A DNA stretch of 64,000 nucleotides, taken from the NCBI GenBank assembly GCA_028708845.1, contig JAQVXZ010000001.1:1-64000 (forward strand), in the 5' to 3' direction. The stretch comes from Bacteroidales bacterium (GTDB taxonomy: Bacteria > Bacteroidota > Bacteroidia > Bacteroidales > P3). The notes under the pieces are model-generated. The model saw nothing but the letters and a program-made list of their open reading frames with translations. It searched no databases and was not told the DNA's origin. Below, one piece after another: positions 60,761-64,000 of the stretch. Numbering within the stretch: the first letter of the stretch is position 1; every line of letters begins with the position of its first letter. The translations under genes were made by a program, and so were the position numbers.

Positions 60761-63277
60761 TTAGTTCTTGTGTTCAGCCTTTGGCATTGTGAAAATGAAA
60801 TCACTTCCTTTCCCTATTTCCGATTCTGCCCAAATTGTTTCATCATGACTTTGCACAAGGTCTTTAATAATAGTTAGACCTAACCCAGTGCCTTTCTCAC
60901 CGTTGGTTCCTTCTTTTGTTTGGTAAGAATCATTAGTAAATATTCGGCTTGCCTCTTCTTTGCTCATCCCAACGCCGTTATCAGAAACAATTATATTAAT
61001 CTTATCTTCCTTTTCTTCCATCTTAACTTCAATTTCTCCCTTTTCATCAGTGAACTTTATGGAATTATTGATTAGATTTCTTAATATTGTCTTTAGCATA
61101 TTGATGTCTGATTCAATATATACACTTTCTGGGATTGAACAAGATAGTTTTATATCCTTAGTTTGTGCATTTGTTTTCAGACCTTCAATAACATTTAAAA
61201 CTATTTGCCTAAGCTCAACTTCTTTCTTCTCAACACTAAGTTTGCCCGACTGAACCTTAAGCCAAAGAAGTATTTCCTCTAGTAGCTGATATGCATTTTC
61301 TGAGCTTTCGTTTATAATACTTGTAAACTCTTTTATAGTGTTTTTATCTATTTCTTCTAAGTTGTCTATAATATATTCTGAAAATCCTATTATGGAATTA
61401 AAAGGATTCTTTAAATCATGAGCTAGTATTCTAATAAACTTGTCTTTATCGGAGTTAAGCTTTTGAAGTTTTTTAGTGGAATTAATGATTTGTTTTGAAC
61501 GTTCTTTCCTTTCAGTAATATCTAAGAAGGTAACAACAGCTCCAACAATTTTCCCTTCATTTATTTGTAGGTAAGAGAAATATTCAACCGGTAAACTTGT
61601 GCCATCTTTCTTCCAAAAAACTTCCTTATCTGAGCTCATTTCTTCTCCATGCTGAAGAGTGTGATTAATGTTACAATCATATTGACTGATAGGCTCCCCA
61701 TTTGCATTGGAATGATGAATTAGATTATGCATATTTTGACCTAGCAATTCTTCTCCTTTTGAATATCCAAGCATTTCAATACAAGATTGGTTCACAAAAG
61801 TACAGTTCCCATTAAGATCTAATCCATAAATTCCTTCGGCAGTTGAGTTTAGAATTAGGTTAAACTTTTCTTCTTGTTCTTCAATAAGGTCTTTCTCTCT
61901 TTTTAGGTCTGTAATATCCCTACTTATGCTAATTATTCCCACGACATTCATATCTTCATCAAGCAAAGGAACTTTATTCGTTTGTTCATATCTAATCTCT
62001 GAATCATTCCCTAAGAACATATTAACCTTTCCTTCTAGTCTTTTTCCTGTGCTAAGAATGATTTTGTCTTCACTTTCATATTGTAGTGCAGACTCTTCAG
62101 GAAGAATATCTGAATAATTTTTACCGATAAGATTTTTCCAACTACTATAACCAGTAAGTTGTGCAAGACTTTGGCTGCAGAATACTATTTTCCCGTTAAT
62201 ATCTTTAAAAATAACATAGTCAGTAATATGCTCCAAGAAGGCTTCGAAGTAACGGTTGAAAACAACCTGTTCTTGTTCCATTTTCTTCTTCTGGGTTAAG
62301 TCGTGAAGGGTAAGGAAGACTCCATATCCTTCAATCTTTAGAGGTTCAGAACTAAGGCTAATCCATTTGATTTGGTCCTCTTGTTGTAATCCCACTTCAA
62401 AACCAGAGATAGAAACTCCTTTTTCTAATGTTTTTACTCCTGGGCATTCCTCATCAGGAACTGGACTTAGGTTTGGATAGATGAAGCTAAAGTTCTTTGA
62501 ATGCAAGTTAACACTTAATAAATCACTTTTTGAAGCTCCTAAAATGTCTTCTGTAGCTTTATTGCAATCAATAATATTACCCTCCTGGTCAGTAAGAATA
62601 ACACCTTCATTAAGAGTTTGAAAAATTGCTTTATATTTTCTTTCACTTTCCTCAACCTTAACGAATACATCTTTATAAGAAGAGTTTAATATGTTGAGTT
62701 CAATATTGTTTTTATCAAGCTTTTTTACTAAACTAATGAAAGCTTTATTGATATAATTTATTGAACTAATAAGTATTATTGCTGTAATAAATATAGTAAA
62801 TAATGCATATATCCAGCTTATGAAATTAGCGTTAAAAGCATTGAAGTCTATTTCTCTAACAAATAGGTTGTTTAATATAATATATTCAATAAAAATATAA
62901 CCTAAGAGGGCAATAATAGAATAGATTATTCCTAATTTTTTCCCGTATAAAACAGTAATTATTGCAATACCAATAAGACATAAGAAGTGACCTCCTGAAA
63001 ACCCAAAGAATAAATTCCCAATAAATCCCGAAATAAGGAATAATGAACCGACAATATGAGATTTTAGAATAATGGATAGTTTGTTTCTTAAAAGGAAAAT
63101 AGCCGAAATGAGTATAAACATGCTACAAAACAAAACATAATTAATATCAAATCCATATTTGATAATTTGAATTAAAGAAAAAACAATAGCTGGAATGGCT
63201 AAAATTAATATACTAAGAATAGAATATTTGAATAGTTTGTCTCTAGCTGCATTCATTTCTTGTCTTAATCCGTTCAT
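60761..63277 (-). CDS. PAS-domain sensor histidine kinase, membrane-bound
   Basis: An 838-residue hybrid-free sensor kinase. The first ~190 residues contain six or seven membrane helices. Three PAS domains follow (~215-330, ~340-460, ~470-595; e.g. GVILTDQEGNIIDCNKATED, YVIFKDINGKIVFCSQSL, GIYGLDLNGNCTFVNQSC). HisKA has the phospho-acceptor in RILAHDLKNPFNSI, and the ATPase domain has the N box NLINNSIKFTDEKG, G1 VSDNGVGMS and G2 KGTGLGLTI. No response regulator is adjacent. The signal is not known. Confidence 0.9.
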   Translation of the reverse strand: MNGLRQEMNAARDKLFKYSILSILILAIPAIVFSLIQIIKYGFDINYVLFCSMFILISAIFLLRNKLSIILKSHIVGSLFLISGFIGNLFFGFSGGHFLCLIGIAIITVLYGKKLGIIYSIIALLGYIFIEYIILNNLFVREIDFNAFNANFISWIYALFTIFITAIILISSINYINKAFISLVKKLDKNNIELNILNSSYKDVFVKVEESERKYKAIFQTLNEGVILTDQEGNIIDCNKATEDILGASKSDLLSVNLHSKNFSFIYPNLSPVPDEECPGVKTLEKGVSISGFEVGLQQEDQIKWISLSSEPLKIEGYGVFLTLHDLTQKKKMEQEQVVFNRYFEAFLEHITDYVIFKDINGKIVFCSQSLAQLTGYSSWKNLIGKNYSDILPEESALQYESEDKIILSTGKRLEGKVNMFLGNDSEIRYEQTNKVPLLDEDMNVVGIISISRDITDLKREKDLIEEQEEKFNLILNSTAEGIYGLDLNGNCTFVNQSCIEMLGYSKGEELLGQNMHNLIHHSNANGEPISQYDCNINHTLQHGEEMSSDKEVFWKKDGTSLPVEYFSYLQINEGKIVGAVVTFLDITERKERSKQIINSTKKLQKLNSDKDKFIRILAHDLKNPFNSIIGFSEYIIDNLEEIDKNTIKEFTSIINESSENAYQLLEEILLWLKVQSGKLSVEKKEVELRQIVLNVIEGLKTNAQTKDIKLSCSIPESVYIESDINMLKTILRNLINNSIKFTDEKGEIEVKMEEKEDKINIIVSDNGVGMSKEEASRIFTNDSYQTKEGTNGEKGTGLGLTIIKDLVQSHDETIWAESEIGKGSDFIFTMPKAEHKN

Positions 63278-63356
63278 AAGAAATTGTAATTGTATAGATT
63301 CGAAAATATTAGTAGATAATAATACGTATAAAAGCTAATAAAGTTATACTATAAAA

Positions 63357-63382
63357 GCAAAAAAGCCACCTATAAGGTGGCT
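63357..63382 (-). terminator. Terminator after tRNA-Cys
   Basis: On the minus strand AGCCACC pairs with GGTGGCT (plus 63364-63370 and 63376-63382) around five bases, followed by U residues. It lies 19 bases past the tRNA 3' end. Confidence 0.8.
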
Positions 63383-63400
63383 GAAACGATTATTTTCTTG

Positions 63401-63471
63401 AGGTCTCTTCCAGATTCGAACTGGAGTAGACGGTTTTGCAGACCGGTGCCTAACCGCTCGGCCAAGAGACC
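63401..63471 (-). tRNA. tRNA-Cys (GCA)
   Basis: On the minus strand, a 71-base tRNA: acceptor GGTCTCT pairs with AGAGACC, the T arm is CCAGTTCGAATCTGG and the anticodon loop is CTGCAAA with anticodon GCA. The discriminator is U, as expected for tRNA-Cys. CCA is not encoded. Confidence 0.94.
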
Positions 63472-63566
63472 TTGCTTTAATCAGGGTGCAAAATTACAAC
63501 TTTTTTTCATATTTCCAAAATCACAAGCATTTTTAACTAAAAACTGATTAGGTCTTCGGTTTTTTA

Positions 63567-63574
63567 TATCTTTG
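63567..63574 (+). promoter_or_regulatory. -7 element for lpxD
   Basis: TATCTTTG, identical to the -7 boxes of the tRNA-Lys and EF-G promoters, 26 bases before the lpxD ATG. The TTTG at 19 bases upstream is not present. Confidence 0.5.
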
Positions 63575-63600
63575 CATGAGGAATAAAATTATAAGAAAAT

Positions 63601-64000
63601 ATGGAATTTACTGCAGGACAAATCGCTCAAATGTTGGGAGGAGAGGTAGTAGGAAACGAAAATGCTGTCATTAACACTCTTTGTAAGATTGAAGAGGGCA
63701 TAGAAAAAGGGATGTCTTTCCTTTCAAACCCTAAATACGAACATTATATTTACGACACAAAAGCTTCTGTGGTTATTGTGAATAAAAGCTTTGAGCCAGA
63801 GAAAGACATAAAGACAACTATTATTAAGGTAGATGATGCTTATGCTTGCTTTGCTAAGGTCTTAGATATATATAATGAATATATGCTAAATAAGGAAGGA
63901 GTTTCTTCTCTTTCGTTTATCTCAAAGACTTCCACAATTGAGGGCGAGCCTTATATTGGAGAGTTTGCTTATATTGGAGAAAATGTGAAAATAGGTAAGG
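63601..64000 (+). CDS. lpxD: UDP-3-O-acylglucosamine N-acyltransferase, N-terminal part (runs off window)
   Basis: Open to the window end from an ATG at 63601. The start MEFTAGQIAQMLGGEVVGNE and KIEEGIEKGMSFLSNPKYEH match the LpxD N-terminal uridine-binding domain; the last residues (TIEGEPYIGEFAYIGENVKIG) begin the left-handed beta-helix of hexapeptide repeats. LpxD adds the second acyl chain to the lipid A precursor in the cytoplasm. The rest of the enzyme lies beyond base 64000. Confidence 0.9.
   Translation, partial: MEFTAGQIAQMLGGEVVGNENAVINTLCKIEEGIEKGMSFLSNPKYEHYIYDTKASVVIVNKSFEPEKDIKTTIIKVDDAYACFAKVLDIYNEYMLNKEGVSSLSFISKTSTIEGEPYIGEFAYIGENVKIGK

Overview
The window looks like chromosomal DNA from an AT-rich, T9SS-bearing member of the Bacteroidota, probably Bacteroidales. 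The evidence is proteins with T9SS type A C-terminal sorting domains (22637-23110 and 30691-32493), a GldA-type ABC ATPase, PorT-like outer-membrane barrels, a DUF5686 protein, GIN-domain and LytTR proteins, and promoters of the Bacteroidetes form TTTG-N19-TAnnTTTG. The last are clearest before the tRNA-Lys gene, the EF-G paralogue and the lipoprotein at 39662. No phage structural genes, plasmid functions, rRNA or CRISPR array are visible.

Layout. 0-1.5 kb: the tail of an ISAon1-like transposase abuts the 3' remnant of an outer-membrane (possibly PorP/SprF) gene, then an OmpA/TPR protein. 1.6-7.5 kb: DUF5686 protein, then a group of small envelope/stress-type proteins (Lys-rich peptide, PorT-like barrel, Lmo0937-like peptide without ATG, YtxH, holin-like membrane protein, unknown protein, AI-2E family transporter). 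7.6-13.6 kb: FAH-family enzyme, then an accessory stretch with an McrBC restriction operon flanked by TAGAGAC palindromes, a decayed IS3-family element and an array of short hairpins. 13.9-16.8 kb: ECF sigma, putative anti-sigma and GIN/beta-barrel operon. 16.8-24.4 kb: tRNA-Ser, a degenerate RluA-like protein, gldA with a degenerate SGNH protein, gap, a secreted pair, purM. 24.7-30.2 kb: atpE-atpF-atpH-atpA-atpG-nadB on the minus strand.

30.4-48.9 kb: tRNA-Lys, an Omp28-like T9SS cargo protein, an M49-like lipoprotein peptidase, gpsA, lipocalin, pheS with a cyclophilin, a NodB-type deacetylase with recX, an EF-G paralogue, a LiaF-like/LytTR pair, an MsbA-like exporter coupled to ahcY, and alkaline phosphatase. 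48.9-52.0 kb: a compact minus-strand run of ddl, a LMW phosphatase/arsenate reductase, a MerR regulator, YraN and an LD-carboxypeptidase. 52.5-64 kb: a PpiD-like periplasmic chaperone, C-terminal processing protease, transglutaminase-like protein with a coupled barrel, a LpxL-type acyltransferase, a PAS histidine kinase, tRNA-Cys and the start of lpxD.

Most genes are housekeeping or cell-envelope genes. The most unusual content is non-coding. At least three intergenic spaces hold arrays of short hairpin units in both orientations, two others hold related word-like repeats, and a 70-bp block inside the IS3 element recurs 38.7 kb away. Several proteins belong to enzyme families but lack or alter their catalytic signatures (RluA-like, SGNH-like, M49-like with HEXXH, EF-G-like). 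All functional calls are from reading the sequence; no database search was run.
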